Part shown: positions 1-7,119 of the stretch, one piece after another
Layout of the letters: every line of letters starts with the position of its first letter
How positions within the stretch are numbered: position 1 is the first letter of the stretch
Assembly: GCA_024640925.1 (NCBI GenBank)
Contig: JAHEEB010000083.1
Coordinates: 1-9,909 of the forward strand
DNA: 9,909 nt
From: Bacteroidota bacterium
GTDB taxonomy: Bacteria; Bacteroidota; Bacteroidia; Bacteroidales; UBA10428
Direction of reading: 5' to 3'
Position numbers and translations under genes: made by a program
The notes under the pieces: generated by a model
What the model saw: only the letters and a program-made list of their open reading frames with translations
What the model was told of the DNA's origin: nothing
Database searches by the model: none

Positions 1-1
1 C

Positions 2-2779
2 AACAATGATGTTCGTGCATTATATGAGGACTCCAAAGGACGTTTATGGATTGGTACCGGCAGTGGCCTGAATTTAATGAATACTGAGAATGGTACATTC
101 AGAACTATTACAGTTAAAAATGGTTTACCCGGAAATATGATTAATGATATACTAGAAGATGGGCATGGTAATTTATGGATAAGCACAAATAGAGGTATTT
201 CCAGGTTTAATCCGGAAAAGCAGGTATTTCGAAACTATGATATGACCGATGGGTTACAAGGTAATGAATTTAACTATACCGCTGCTTTGAAAACAACAGA
301 AGGAGATTTTTATTTTGGGGGCAATAATGGCTTTAATGTTTTTAAGCCTGAGGAGATTCTCGATAATCCGCATGTTCCAGACATTATAATTACCAATTTT
401 CAGATTGCAAACAAATCGGTTCCGTTTGTCAGGACAAAATTTCGGGGAAGCAAAATTAACCGTACGGTTTCTTATACCGACAATATCTTTCTCACACACA
501 AAGAGAATATAATTAATTTTGAATTTGCAGTGCTCGATTGTAGCAATCCGACAAAGAACAGGTACAAATATAAACTCGAAGGATTTGATAAAGACTGGAC
601 AGAAGTTTCATCAAAAAAACGTTTTGCATCGTATACAAATTTAAAAGGAGGGACGTATCTTTTTCGGGTTATAGGTTCGAATAGCGATAATGTATGGAAT
701 AATAAAGGAGTAGCTATAAAAATAATTATTAAACCACCCTTTTGGAAAACTGTATGGTTTTTAACCCTATTGTTTATTGCATTAGCATACATTACATACA
801 GGTATATCAAAAGGCGGCAGCAAAAACTAATAGAAGAGAAACAACTTCTTGAGGAGAAGATTAGTGCCGGAATGAAAGAAGTTGAGCTGCAAAAAATCGA
901 AATTCTTAAAAAGGATGCTGAGCTTCAAAACAAATTCGAATCTGAAACCCTTCGGAATTGGGAAAATTCTGCGCATTTGCGCATAAGCCTTGTTATTAGC
1001 AAAAATAAGGACAATCTTAAAAATCTTTCAAAAAATTTAATTCTGGAACTTGTCGATTTGTTAAAAATAGAACAAGCTGCCTTGTATCTTTTAAACGAAG
1101 AAGATCAAACCGATCCTTTTTTGGAGGTAATGGCATCATATGATGCAGATAAAAATAGATTTGAAGGACGTAGGATAGAAATTGGCGAGGGTAATATTGG
1201 TACCTGCTTTAAAATTCTGAAGGTTATTAAAATTGATAATCTGCCCGAAGGCTATGCTAAATGTATGTCTGGTTTGGGTGAGCATACATTAAAACATATG
1301 GTAGTTGCTCCTTTAAGACTCGATGAATCTGCTATTGGAGTAATTGAAGTTTTATCGTTCAAACCAATCGAAGATTATAAAGCAGATTTTATTGAAAAAG
1401 CAGGGCAGACTCTTACCTCAATCTTATCAGCTCTTAAAGCAAAAGATCAATCAATGAAACTGCTTGAAAACCAGAAAATACTAACTGAACAGTCAGCAGC
1501 CCAGGAGGAGGAATTAAGACAAAATCTCGAAGAATTGCAGTCAACCCAGGAAGAGCTACAAAGACAAATGGACTCTGTTAATAAAGCCCAGGCTGAACTG
1601 ACAAAAGAGAAAAGACTTATTGATACAATGCTGGATACCAGCATGGAAAAAATCTATTTTAAGGATTCGAAAAGTCGCTTTATAAAGGTTAGCAAGTCAA
1701 TGGCAACAGCATTTAATGTAAAGAGTGCCGATGATTTATTGGGTAAAAGTGATTTCGATTTTTATACCGACGAACATGCCCGGCCAGCTTATGAGGATGA
1801 GATGAGAATTATAAGAACGGGCGAACCGATTATCGATAAGGTTGAAAAAGAAACTCATGCCGATGGAAGAGTTACCTATGTAAGTACAACGAAAATGCCA
1901 ATTTACGACGAAAATCATATAATTACAGGAACATTCGGAATTTCAAAGGATATAACAGATTCTGTTTTATTGGAACACGAAACAAAAAAACAAAACGAAC
2001 AACTTTTAGAGAAAGAAGAAGAATTAAAGAAGAATTTAGAAGAAATGCAGACGATTCAGGAAAAACTTGAGTTTGAAAACATTATGTTTTCAACCCTGAT
2101 GGATAATATTGTCGCACGTATCACCTATAAGGACACCGAAGCACGCTACTTGCGCATTAATAAAACGAAATTAAATGCACTGGGATTTAAGGATCAATCG
2201 GAGGTAGTTGGGAAAACCGATCTGGATGTTTTTATTGATACCCATACCAAAGAGAGACTTGATAACGAGGTTAAACTAATTCGTTCCGGTACTTCTTCTT
2301 TTAATGTTGAAGAATTAATTAAACAAAAGGACAAAACTGTTTTTTGGGGCGACACAAACCGTATTCCTATCAGAAACAATGAAGGTGAGATTATTGGCGG
2401 ACTGGTAATCACATGGGATATTACTGATAAAAAGAATTTACAATTTCAGCTGGAGCTCGCAAATACCTTGTTAAAACATCTCACTGAGAATTTGTCAGTA
2501 GTAATTTTTGATATTGATCAGAAAGGCAATATAAGTGAGATAGAAGGAAACGGGCTTAAAATATTAGAACCGAAAATAACAAAAAACACTTCTGAAAAAC
2601 TTTATGAGCTCTTTCCTGAAATTAAAAAAGTTGTGATGGATGAAAAAAGTAAAGATACCAATGAATTTTCGGGCCAGATAAAACCGGACAAAATTAAATT
2701 CAACTATAAAATTTTGCTCATTAAGAGTAAAAAAACATCGGATGGGTACTCAGGATATATTTTGTTGAAACCAAATTAA
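2..2779 (+). CDS. Propeller/Y_Y_Y membrane sensor with GAF and PAS domains, 5'-truncated by window edge
   Basis: The reading frame is open from base 2, so the gene begins before the window; 925 residues are visible. In order I see: two-component propeller blades (residues about 7-65, with LWIGT and LWIST; a third weaker YFGG blade near 104-114); a Y_Y_Y domain (about 165-245, with YKYKLEGFDKDW); one membrane helix (about 250-270); a short coil; a GAF domain (about 325-480); a glutamate-rich coiled coil (about 480-540, EELRQNLEELQSTQEEL); a PAS domain (541-651); a second coil; a second PAS (697-810, ending in WDITDK); and a degenerate PAS-like tail (820-925). Known proteins with this periplasmic half sense extracellular ligands, often glycans, and pass the signal inward. 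No HisKA, HATPase, LytTR, HTH or cyclase domain follows, so the output is missing or supplied by a partner. The gene is convergent with the LytTR/kinase pair. Domain calls are from pattern recognition. Confidence 0.93.
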   Translation, partial: NNDVRALYEDSKGRLWIGTGSGLNLMNTENGTFRTITVKNGLPGNMINDILEDGHGNLWISTNRGISRFNPEKQVFRNYDMTDGLQGNEFNYTAALKTTEGDFYFGGNNGFNVFKPEEILDNPHVPDIIITNFQIANKSVPFVRTKFRGSKINRTVSYTDNIFLTHKENIINFEFAVLDCSNPTKNRYKYKLEGFDKDWTEVSSKKRFASYTNLKGGTYLFRVIGSNSDNVWNNKGVAIKIIIKPPFWKTVWFLTLLFIALAYITYRYIKRRQQKLIEEKQLLEEKISAGMKEVELQKIEILKKDAELQNKFESETLRNWENSAHLRISLVISKNKDNLKNLSKNLILELVDLLKIEQAALYLLNEEDQTDPFLEVMASYDADKNRFEGRRIEIGEGNIGTCFKILKVIKIDNLPEGYAKCMSGLGEHTLKHMVVAPLRLDESAIGVIEVLSFKPIEDYKADFIEKAGQTLTSILSALKAKDQSMKLLENQKILTEQSAAQEEELRQNLEELQSTQEELQRQMDSVNKAQAELTKEKRLIDTMLDTSMEKIYFKDSKSRFIKVSKSMATAFNVKSADDLLGKSDFDFYTDEHARPAYEDEMRIIRTGEPIIDKVEKETHADGRVTYVSTTKMPIYDENHIITGTFGISKDITDSVLLEHETKKQNEQLLEKEEELKKNLEEMQTIQEKLEFENIMFSTLMDNIVARITYKDTEARYLRINKTKLNALGFKDQSEVVGKTDLDVFIDTHTKERLDNEVKLIRSGTSSFNVEELIKQKDKTVFWGDTNRIPIRNNEGEIIGGLVITWDITDKKNLQFQLELANTLLKHLTENLSVVIFDIDQKGNISEIEGNGLKILEPKITKNTSEKLYELFPEIKKVVMDEKSKDTNEFSGQIKPDKIKFNYKILLIKSKKTSDGYSGYILLKPN

Positions 2780-2813
2780 TAAATTAAAGAAAAGTTTCCC
2801 AAATCAATTCTTG

Positions 2814-3503
2814 TTACTTATTTATCCTCATAAAAAACTCTTCTTTATACGAATCGCCTACAGGTATTAACTTTTCGCCTATTTTAATCCGGCATCGTTC
2901 TATCGATTCTATTTTCGGAATGGATACTATCCATGATTTATGTACCTGTATAAATTGTGCTGCTGGCAATTGTTCCAACAGCGATTTAAAACTTTGCTTT
3001 GTCATTATTTTCTTTTCGGGCAGATAAATCCGCAAATATCCCTGCATCCCTTCGACATACAATATGTCATCTACCGGAATGTTTTCGATTCGGTATTCGG
3101 TTTTTACAAAAATATTTTTTACAGTCACCTCTCCATTCTGTCGTTTCTGAACATCATCGTAGACTTTGTTTGCTGCTGCCAGAAAACGCTCGAAAGAATA
3201 GGGCTTTAACAGATAATCGAAAACCCTGAGTTCATAACCTTTCAGTGCATATTCGGCATATGCCGAAGTAATTATTACATACGATTTTAAAGGAATGGTT
3301 TCCAGTAACTGAATTCCTGTCAGATGTTCCATTTGTATATCCAGAAAAATAATATCTGCGTTGTTGGTCTTAAGAAATTCCAAGCCCAGCAAAGGATTTT
3401 CAAAGGTATTGACCAAATCGAGGAAAGGTATCTTTTGTATAAACCCTTTCAGCTTATCTACAGCCAAAGGCTCATCTTCAATTATAATGCACGATAGCTT
3501 CAT
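2814..3503 (-). CDS. LytTR-family response regulator
   Basis: This is a 229-residue DNA-binding response regulator. The N-terminal receiver domain (about 1-120) carries the acidic pair E9/D10, the phospho-acceptor D55 in IIFLDIQM, T79, and K100-P101 in DYLLKPY, all at canonical places. The C-terminal half (about 130-229) is a LytTR domain, recognisable from ILYVEGMQGYLRIYL, MTKQSFKSLLEQLP and FIQVHKSWIVS. Such regulators bind direct repeats in target promoters. The ATG overlaps the stop of the upstream kinase by 4 nt (ATGA), showing translational coupling; the kinase is the obvious partner. The length is typical. No hairpin is seen in the 34 nt separating it from the convergent sensor gene. 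Confidence 0.96.
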   Translation of the reverse strand: MKLSCIIIEDEPLAVDKLKGFIQKIPFLDLVNTFENPLLGLEFLKTNNADIIFLDIQMEHLTGIQLLETIPLKSYVIITSAYAEYALKGYELRVFDYLLKPYSFERFLAAANKVYDDVQKRQNGEVTVKNIFVKTEYRIENIPVDDILYVEGMQGYLRIYLPEKKIMTKQSFKSLLEQLPAAQFIQVHKSWIVSIPKIESIERCRIKIGEKLIPVGDSYKEEFFMRINK

Positions 3504-4504
3504 AGGTCAATTCTCAGTTCAACGTTAAAAGTAGGACTTTCGTTTTTAATATTCAACGAATAGTTCTCTGCATATAACAAATCAAGACGCCTTTTAACAT
3601 TGCATAAGCCAAGGCCACCAGTTTTGTTATTTGCCGTTTTTTCCTGGCTGTAATAATTCACACAGGTAAATAACACCGATTTTGCATTACAGAAAACCGA
3701 AATATCAATCACCGGGTAAATCCCTTTATCGGTCGAAAATTTAAAAGCATTTTCGATAAAAGGGATGAACAGCATGGGCGCTATCTGTTCACCTCTGCAA
3801 CTATCCGGAAAAGAAACCCTGATGTAGTCAGGATTCCGGAAACGTAACTGTTGCAGGCGGATATAATTCTTCAGATAGTTAATTTCTTTCTGTAAAGGAA
3901 CTGTATCGGTTTTTGTTTCATAAATCATATACCTGAGCATTTCCGAAAGCGTAATAAGGGCAGCAGAAGCATTATCGGGTATCGAGTGAATAAGTGAATC
4001 GATATTATTCAGAGTATTGAATAAAAAATGCGGGTTCACCTGCGATTTAAGCAATTCCAGTTCATTCTTCAGGTTCTTGTTTTCCAGTTCTGTTTTCAGC
4101 TGAATATTGGAAAACCATGTTTCAAAGCCACGAACAAGAATTCCGGTCTGCAAAATAATGAATGTTCCGGCAATCGGAGGTCCGAACACATGAAGATCGA
4201 GCAAATTAAAAGAATGATAAAAAATCTTATGTACCAACAAGAAGACGATGGTAATTGCAATGCTCAATAAAACTGAAAAAAAGAGATAGAGAAAAAATTG
4301 TTTTCTCTCAAAAAAACGGATGAAATAGAAATAGAAAAGATAAAATGCCACAGCTGCCCAAGCGAAATTAATGAAATAATGAGGATTGATATTACTAAGC
4401 AGAGGCCATTCATCGCCATGTTGAAGAACGCTTACAGCCAGGGAAAACGACCCAAAAACCATCCAGTAAATCGCATGAATAAGAATCTTCAAAATGGGCT
4501 TCAT
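3500..4504 (-). CDS. LytS/YehU-type sensor histidine kinase
   Basis: This 334-residue membrane kinase has about four predicted helices in the first 125 residues (about 5-25, 43-63, 71-93, 107-125), a short coiled linker (about 135-153) and a His_kinase (PF06580-type) core. The phospho-acceptor is H159 in QVNPHFLFNTLNNI. The ATP-binding part has an N-box-like PFIENAFKF (E251, N252) and a glycine-rich GGLGLCNVKRRLDLLY (about 296-311). It has no periplasmic ligand domain, so any signal is sensed within or near the membrane. It is the first gene of a two-gene operon with the LytTR regulator, which it presumably phosphorylates. The start at 4504 gives a hydrophobic N-terminus of the expected form; no strong Shine-Dalgarno is visible. 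Confidence 0.95.
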   Translation of the reverse strand: MKPILKILIHAIYWMVFGSFSLAVSVLQHGDEWPLLSNINPHYFINFAWAAVAFYLFYFYFIRFFERKQFFLYLFFSVLLSIAITIVFLLVHKIFYHSFNLLDLHVFGPPIAGTFIILQTGILVRGFETWFSNIQLKTELENKNLKNELELLKSQVNPHFLFNTLNNIDSLIHSIPDNASAALITLSEMLRYMIYETKTDTVPLQKEINYLKNYIRLQQLRFRNPDYIRVSFPDSCRGEQIAPMLFIPFIENAFKFSTDKGIYPVIDISVFCNAKSVLFTCVNYYSQEKTANNKTGGLGLCNVKRRLDLLYAENYSLNIKNESPTFNVELRIDL

Positions 4505-4552
4505 ATGGTTATATTTTGTTCCATCATAAAGTTATTGTTTTTAAGACATTAT

Positions 4553-4801
4553 CCTTGCCTTTGTGGTTTTCCTCCATCACTAAGACTCAAAGATACACTA
4601 AAATGGATCCAGAACTCAACCTGGCTGCGTTGTTAGACCTGCCAGCGTTGTTGAAGGAATTACCTGTTTACTAAGATAATTTCCCTTTGTGAATCTTCGT
4701 GCCCTGGTGCCTTTGTGGCTTTCATTTGCCACCAAAACAAAAAAACACCAAATAATAGCGAATCGTAATAAACTGATATTTTGTGATCTTTGTGCCTTCA
4801 T
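4553..4801. repeat. Intergenic tract with dispersed CACAAAG-type repeats
   Basis: This 303-nt gene-free stretch (4505-4807) holds diverged copies of a repeat read on the minus strand as CCACAAAGGCACnAnGGCACGAAG. Copies lie at 4553-4566, at 4685-4720 (the fullest), and at 4779-4801. A related CTTTGAGTCTTAGTG stretch lies at about 4578-4593. Words of this type recur between genes in many unrelated bacteria and often give rise to spurious short open frames with HKGTRARRFTK-like translations; one such frame lies here (4616-4801). I see no convincing gene. Confidence 0.5.
4588..4619 (-). promoter_or_regulatory. Possible Bacteroidota-type promoter for the kinase/LytTR operon
   Basis: On the minus strand TATCTTTG (4588-4595) matches the Bacteroidota -7 consensus TAnnTTTG. 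A TTG (4617-4619) lies 21 nt upstream, at about the right distance for the -33 element. It lies 84-91 nt upstream of the kinase ATG. It also sits inside a CACAAAG-type repeat tract where CTTTG words are common, so it may be coincidental. Confidence 0.3.
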
Positions 4802-4807
4802 AAAACC

Positions 4808-5203
4808 TTAACAAAATGTCATCGATTTTATTTGAATACCACGATTCATAAATCTGAAACAAATAAACTCGAACAAAGCTGCAAACAAAATAATGTACGC
4901 AAATGGATTATTCCACATGGTAGCGACAGAACCTACACCAATAATAAGCATCAGTGCAATACTCACCTTAAGAATTCGTAGAAAACCTGAATGAATCCCG
5001 ATCTGACGTAAAATATAATATTGTAGCCAGCCGATAAAAATAACAGCTATACCGGAGCAGACAAACATAAAGGAACAAGTCAGAAGCTGGGGCGTTTTAA
5101 GCACACTCAACGAGGGGATAATTAATGGTGTTGCACAGCAGTGTATAATACCTAATATAAGTACTATTATACTGCCAATTTTAAGACCTTTTTGAGCTAT
5201 CAT
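4808..5203 (-). CDS. Small four-helix membrane protein with an HCC motif, family not recognised
   Basis: This 131-residue protein is almost entirely hydrophobic, with about four membrane helices (about 9-31, 40-60, 76-96, 100-118). A His-Cys-Cys at 21-23 (IIHCCATPLIIPSL) lies within the first helix and further cysteines are at 43 and 49, so metal or thiol chemistry is conceivable but unproven; the arrangement is only loosely like MerC-type small transporters. I place the start at 5203 (MIAQKGLKIG). The frame stays open to 5266, but that longer start would overlap the upstream gene by 61 nt, whereas 5203 follows its stop by 2 nt. The tight spacing implies co-transcription and translational coupling with the upstream membrane protein of equal length. 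Function unknown. Confidence 0.75.
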   Translation of the reverse strand: MIAQKGLKIGSIIVLILGIIHCCATPLIIPSLSVLKTPQLLTCSFMFVCSGIAVIFIGWLQYYILRQIGIHSGFLRILKVSIALMLIIGVGSVATMWNNPFAYIILFAALFEFICFRFMNRGIQIKSMTFC

Positions 5204-5205
5204 AG

Positions 5206-5601
5206 TTATTGTTTTATACGTTTTGTAAATAGAGGAACAATGAAAAGTACCATTGGTACCAGGCACATCGCAACAATAATGATTGATCCTGATCCCGAAA
5301 AACCAAATAAAGTAAATTCAGTTACTATTCGTAAGAGGTAAAATACAGAAAATAGAAGAAGGACACTGCTGCCAATCTTGCTTTCGATAATTTGTTTAGG
5401 TTGAAAAAGCGCTACTACTGACATAAAACCAATTATTAAAATAATGAGATAATGGTAAGTGAGCATAATAGCCCGATCTAATTGAGACAAGCAACTAAGC
5501 GAGGTTTCCCAATGAAACATCCGGTTAAACAAGCTGTGAGACACAGTAAAAAAAGCACAAACAATTCCGGCAATCCGAATACAAATAATTGAAGCTTTCA
5601 T
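5206..5601 (-). CDS. Small four-helix membrane protein, family not recognised
   Basis: This 131-residue integral membrane protein has helices at about 5-24, 46-66, 77-95 and 104-124. A polar stretch between the first two carries SHSLFNRMFHWETSL and LDRAIMLTYH, with several His, Trp, Arg and Glu residues that might form a functional site. The start at 5601 (MKASIICIRIAG) is chosen because AAGGAA lies 5 nt upstream; the upstream extension to 5667 is lysine-rich and hydrophilic and looks untranslated. The next gene starts 2 nt after its stop, so the two form a pair. The two are equal in length and topology but I see no convincing sequence similarity between them. The DUF2867 gene lies 93 nt upstream on the same strand. 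Function unknown. Confidence 0.75.
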   Translation of the reverse strand: MKASIICIRIAGIVCAFFTVSHSLFNRMFHWETSLSCLSQLDRAIMLTYHYLIILIIGFMSVVALFQPKQIIESKIGSSVLLLFSVFYLLRIVTEFTLFGFSGSGSIIIVAMCLVPMVLFIVPLFTKRIKQ

Positions 5602-5606
5602 ATTGA

Positions 5607-5612
5607 TTCCTT
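5607..5612 (-). promoter_or_regulatory. Shine-Dalgarno supporting the start at 5601
   Basis: AAGGAA on the minus strand sits 5 nt before the ATG at 5599-5601. It is one of the few clear Shine-Dalgarno sequences in this window, and it decides the internal start over the longer frame beginning at 5667. Confidence 0.5.
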
Positions 5613-5671
5613 TTTTAATATTAATAATCTCAGACATTTTTTTCCTTATGTTTTGCATTCTTATCAAAATA

Positions 5672-5706
5672 CCGACCCTATCGGCATTCTAACCCTACGA
5701 GGGTTT
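5672..5706. repeat. Paired palindromes, copy 1 of AACCCTACGAGGGTTT
   Basis: Two adjacent dyads lie here: CCGA-ccctа-like hairpin 5672-5684 (arms CCGA and TCGG) and AACCCTACGAGGGTTT (5691-5706). The second recurs exactly at 6407-6422 and, inverted with one base missing, at 7773-7788. The palindrome overlaps the 3' end of the DUF2867 gene and supplies its last codons and TAG stop. It could also act as a transcript end signal or a REP-like element. Confidence 0.6.
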
Positions 5707-6216
5707 CATATTGAGGTGGTGTTCTAACTTTCTCATTTTCGATTTCATAATTAAAACATGGAAAGGTTGGATTAGAAAGAAATAAGCTCTTCCGAAAAAG
5801 TTAGTATACCTGACAATGGTTGTCGCTTTGATTTGTGTAAGGCTGGAAAGTGGTTCTATTTCCAGGGATAACCAGCCGGAAAGATGTTTGTCTGTACCTC
5901 CGAGAAGAATTTCTTTACTGTTTAACCCGACAATTTGAAAGAAAGATACAAAATCGCCTTCTTTCAGATCGTTGAAGTTTGGTTTCTGGGGCAATATGTC
6001 GATTTCCAGGCCAAAAGGTTTCACCAGCAGGTTTCTCAGTTTGAATAAGAATTTTACCCAACCAATATCGTTGAAAAAAGTAATTTCGAGGAGATCTTCA
6101 AAAGAGACCGGATTTTTTGTTCTGACAATTACCGAAAACTGATCGGCATAATCGGGACACTGGCAATACTTTGTCACCAGGGAATCTTTGGAATATGTTT
6201 TTTGAAATTTTATCAT
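5695..6216 (-). CDS. DUF2867 family protein
   Basis: This 173-residue protein matches the DUF2867 pattern: DYADQFSV (22-29), WVKFLFKLRNLLVKPFGL (53-70), EGDFVSFFQIV (86-96), KEILLGGTDKHLSGWLSL (101-118), and a C-terminal TTIVRYTNFFGRAYFFLIQPFHVLIMK (132 onward). Members are compact polyketide-cyclase-like proteins of unknown activity, sometimes found fused to NAD-dependent epimerases. I prefer the start at 6216 (MIKFQKTYSK), since the frame upstream to 6279 adds a hydrophobic segment not typical of the family, though this could be a real N-terminal helix. It lies upstream of, and on the same strand as, the two small membrane proteins. Its last residues (MKPS and the TAG) are encoded by a palindromic repeat, suggesting that repeat insertion reshaped the 3' end. 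Confidence 0.85.
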   Translation of the reverse strand: MIKFQKTYSKDSLVTKYCQCPDYADQFSVIVRTKNPVSFEDLLEITFFNDIGWVKFLFKLRNLLVKPFGLEIDILPQKPNFNDLKEGDFVSFFQIVGLNSKEILLGGTDKHLSGWLSLEIEPLSSLTQIKATTIVRYTNFFGRAYFFLIQPFHVLIMKSKMRKLEHHLNMKPS

Positions 6217-6341
6217 GGCAAAAGTGAATAATGAATATAACCATGAAGCAAAAATGACAAGGAAACCCGCCGGAAGCAAAAAAAGTTAACGAACTGGCAA
6301 TATTTGGAAACGAATGTGGAATTCTTTTCCAAACCAGAATT

Positions 6342-6401
6342 TCATTCAAAGCCATCTGATAAATCATTTAAATCAGCTATAATCTGTGGTTCAGACTTTT
6401 T
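6342..6401. repeat. 60-bp dispersed repeat, copy 1 (TCTGATAAATCA type)
   Basis: This stretch runs from TCATTCAAAGCC through ATCTGATAAATCA and GCTATAATCTG to GGTTCAGACTTTTT. It is matched at 6803-6865 with a few substitutions and a 3-nt length difference. The last 14 bases also occur at 8181-8194. Such ATCTGTG/GGTTC words are common intergenic repeat material. It lies directly before the second AACCCTACGAGGGTTT palindrome. Confidence 0.65.
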
Positions 6402-6406
6402 TGTTT

Positions 6407-6440
6407 AACCCTACGAGGGTTTAAAAGCCTCGTTGGGCTT
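6407..6440. repeat. Palindrome copy 2 plus a related hairpin
   Basis: AACCCTACGAGGGTTT (6407-6422) is identical to the palindrome at 5691-5706. It is followed at once by AAGCC-loop-GGCTT (about 6425-6440, AAGCCTCGTTGGGCTT), which looks like a variant of the same dyad read on the other strand. Confidence 0.6.
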
Positions 6441-6477
6441 TATGTTGCGTTAGTTCAGAAGCTAACTTCCATTTCCT

Positions 6478-6762
6478 AAATCGATTTCTCCCACCCTACA
6501 GGGTGAATACGAGGTTGACATGTTGCCCGGGGCGATACCCAGGGTTATGGTGTCAAAGGCTTTCAGCCTAGTTGCACAGAATTTTCATAATATCGTGGTT
6601 AATTTAATTTATAGGTTGTCAGAGCTTCGGCTATTTGATGACAGAATACCATAAGCTGTTATTTATAGGAGACAGCCTGTAAGGCTGACAGGACATAGCC
6701 CGGGGTGCAGCCCGGTGAACAAGAAACAGGGACGTTCGGGTTATCCAGGCTGTAAGCCTGGG
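6478..6762. repeat. REP-like hairpin array, unit A
   Basis: A gene-free tract packed with short dyads: CACCCTACAGGGTG (6492-6505); CCCGGGG-CGAT-ACCCAGGG (6526-6544, one mismatch); AGGCTTTCAGCCT (6557-6569); CAGCCTGTAAGGCTG (6673-6687); CCCGGGGTGCAGCCCGG (6699-6715); CCAGGCTGTAAGCCTGG (6745-6761). Its first 93 nt (6478-6570) match 7870-7963 with one substitution and one 1-nt indel. The array lies just beyond the terminator of peptide gene A. Any frames through it look like translated repeat, not genes. The whole stretch 6217-6918 has no other gene that I can see. Confidence 0.75.
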
Positions 6763-6802
6763 AGAAATAATAATGCCTGCCAAAATATCTGCCTGCTCAG
6801 TG

Positions 6803-6865
6803 TCATTCAAATTGCCAATCTGATAAATCACCTAAATCTGCTATAATCTGCGGTTCAGACTTTTT
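6803..6865. repeat. 60-bp dispersed repeat, copy 2
   Basis: Second copy of the 6342-6401 repeat. It abuts the conserved terminator block of peptide gene A. Unit B has no full copy here, only the terminal GGTTCAGACTTTTT. Confidence 0.65.
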
Positions 6866-6871
6866 CTCCAC

Positions 6872-6900
6872 AAAAAAGCCCGCTTCACAGCAGGCTTTTA
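6872..6900 (-). terminator. Rho-independent terminator of peptide gene A
   Basis: On the minus strand this reads AAAAGCCTGC-TGTGAA-GCGGGCTTTTTT: a 10-bp stem with one mismatch, a 6-nt loop and a T-tract. It lies 19 nt after the stop of the 46-codon peptide gene. It is within a 60-bp block (6852-6911) identical to 8181-8240. Confidence 0.85.
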
Positions 6901-6918
6901 CTTTAATAAAGCTTTTTT

Positions 6919-7059
6919 TTAGAGCTTAACCCTGATTATTGGTGGTTCTGGATCATCATTTCCGCCTCTTACCATGAGCATATCCTTGGCAGAAAGATTA
7001 TTTTCAAACTTCAACGTTGCTTTTTTCTGAACCGGGGTTTCTGATTTTGATGTTTTCAT
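6919..7059 (-). CDS. Double-glycine leader peptide A (46 aa)
   Basis: A 46-residue peptide: MKTSKSETPVQKKATLKFEN, then NLSAKDMLMVRGG, then NDDPEPPIIRVKL. The LSxxxMLxVxGG pattern at residues 22-33 is that of double-glycine leaders cleaved by C39-type peptidase exporters; Bacteroidota have a natural-product-precursor family of this kind (I recall it as TIGR04149, not searched). The predicted mature part is 13 residues with no Cys, Ser or Thr: acidic and proline-rich first, then hydrophobic and basic. A paralogue of equal length lies at 8249-8389. The gene has its own terminator and a 60-nt gap from the toxin gene upstream. No peptidase, ABC exporter or radical SAM enzyme is in the window. Too short for most gene callers; paralogy and terminator argue it is real. 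Confidence 0.8.
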   Translation of the reverse strand: MKTSKSETPVQKKATLKFENNLSAKDMLMVRGGNDDPEPPIIRVKL

Positions 7060-7105
7060 TTTTTGTGGATTTTAAGTGTTTATGATTACAGGCTATCACC
7101 ACTTG
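7060..7105 (-). promoter_or_regulatory. Leader of peptide gene A with spacing-conserved blocks
   Basis: On the minus strand CAAGTGGT (7098-7105), 19 nt, CACTTAA (7072-7078), 12 nt, ATG. Exactly the same words and spacings precede peptide gene B, though the 19-nt spacer differs. This suggests a protein-binding site, core promoter or structured 5' leader. I see no clear TAnnTTTG box. Confidence 0.5.
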
Positions 7106-7119
7106 TTGTGTGGCGTAGT

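Noticed and set aside
1447..1644. Antisense frame rich in serine
   Set aside because: It is the complement of the glutamate/glutamine-rich coiled coil of the sensor gene, a composition artefact.
4298..4636. 112-codon plus-strand open frame
   Set aside because: It lies mostly antisense to the well-supported kinase gene and ends in repeat DNA; no domain pattern.
4616..4801. 61-codon minus-strand open frame in the intergenic tract
   Set aside because: Its translation (HKGTRARRFTKGN) is that of a known-looking CACAAAG-type repeat, and there is no ribosome binding site or domain.
5206..5667. Longer start at 5667 for the membrane protein
   Set aside because: The clear AAGGAA before 5601 and the hydrophilic lysine-rich extension favour the internal start.
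6098..6367. 89-codon minus-strand open frame overlapping the DUF2867 start
   Set aside because: Overlaps the DUF2867 gene in another frame for over 100 nt and shows no family pattern. A frameshifted extension of DUF2867 was considered, but the 173-residue protein is already complete for the family.
6631..6831. 66-codon minus-strand open frame
   Set aside because: It runs through the hairpin array and dispersed repeat; the translation is what these repeats give and has no matching copy in unit B.
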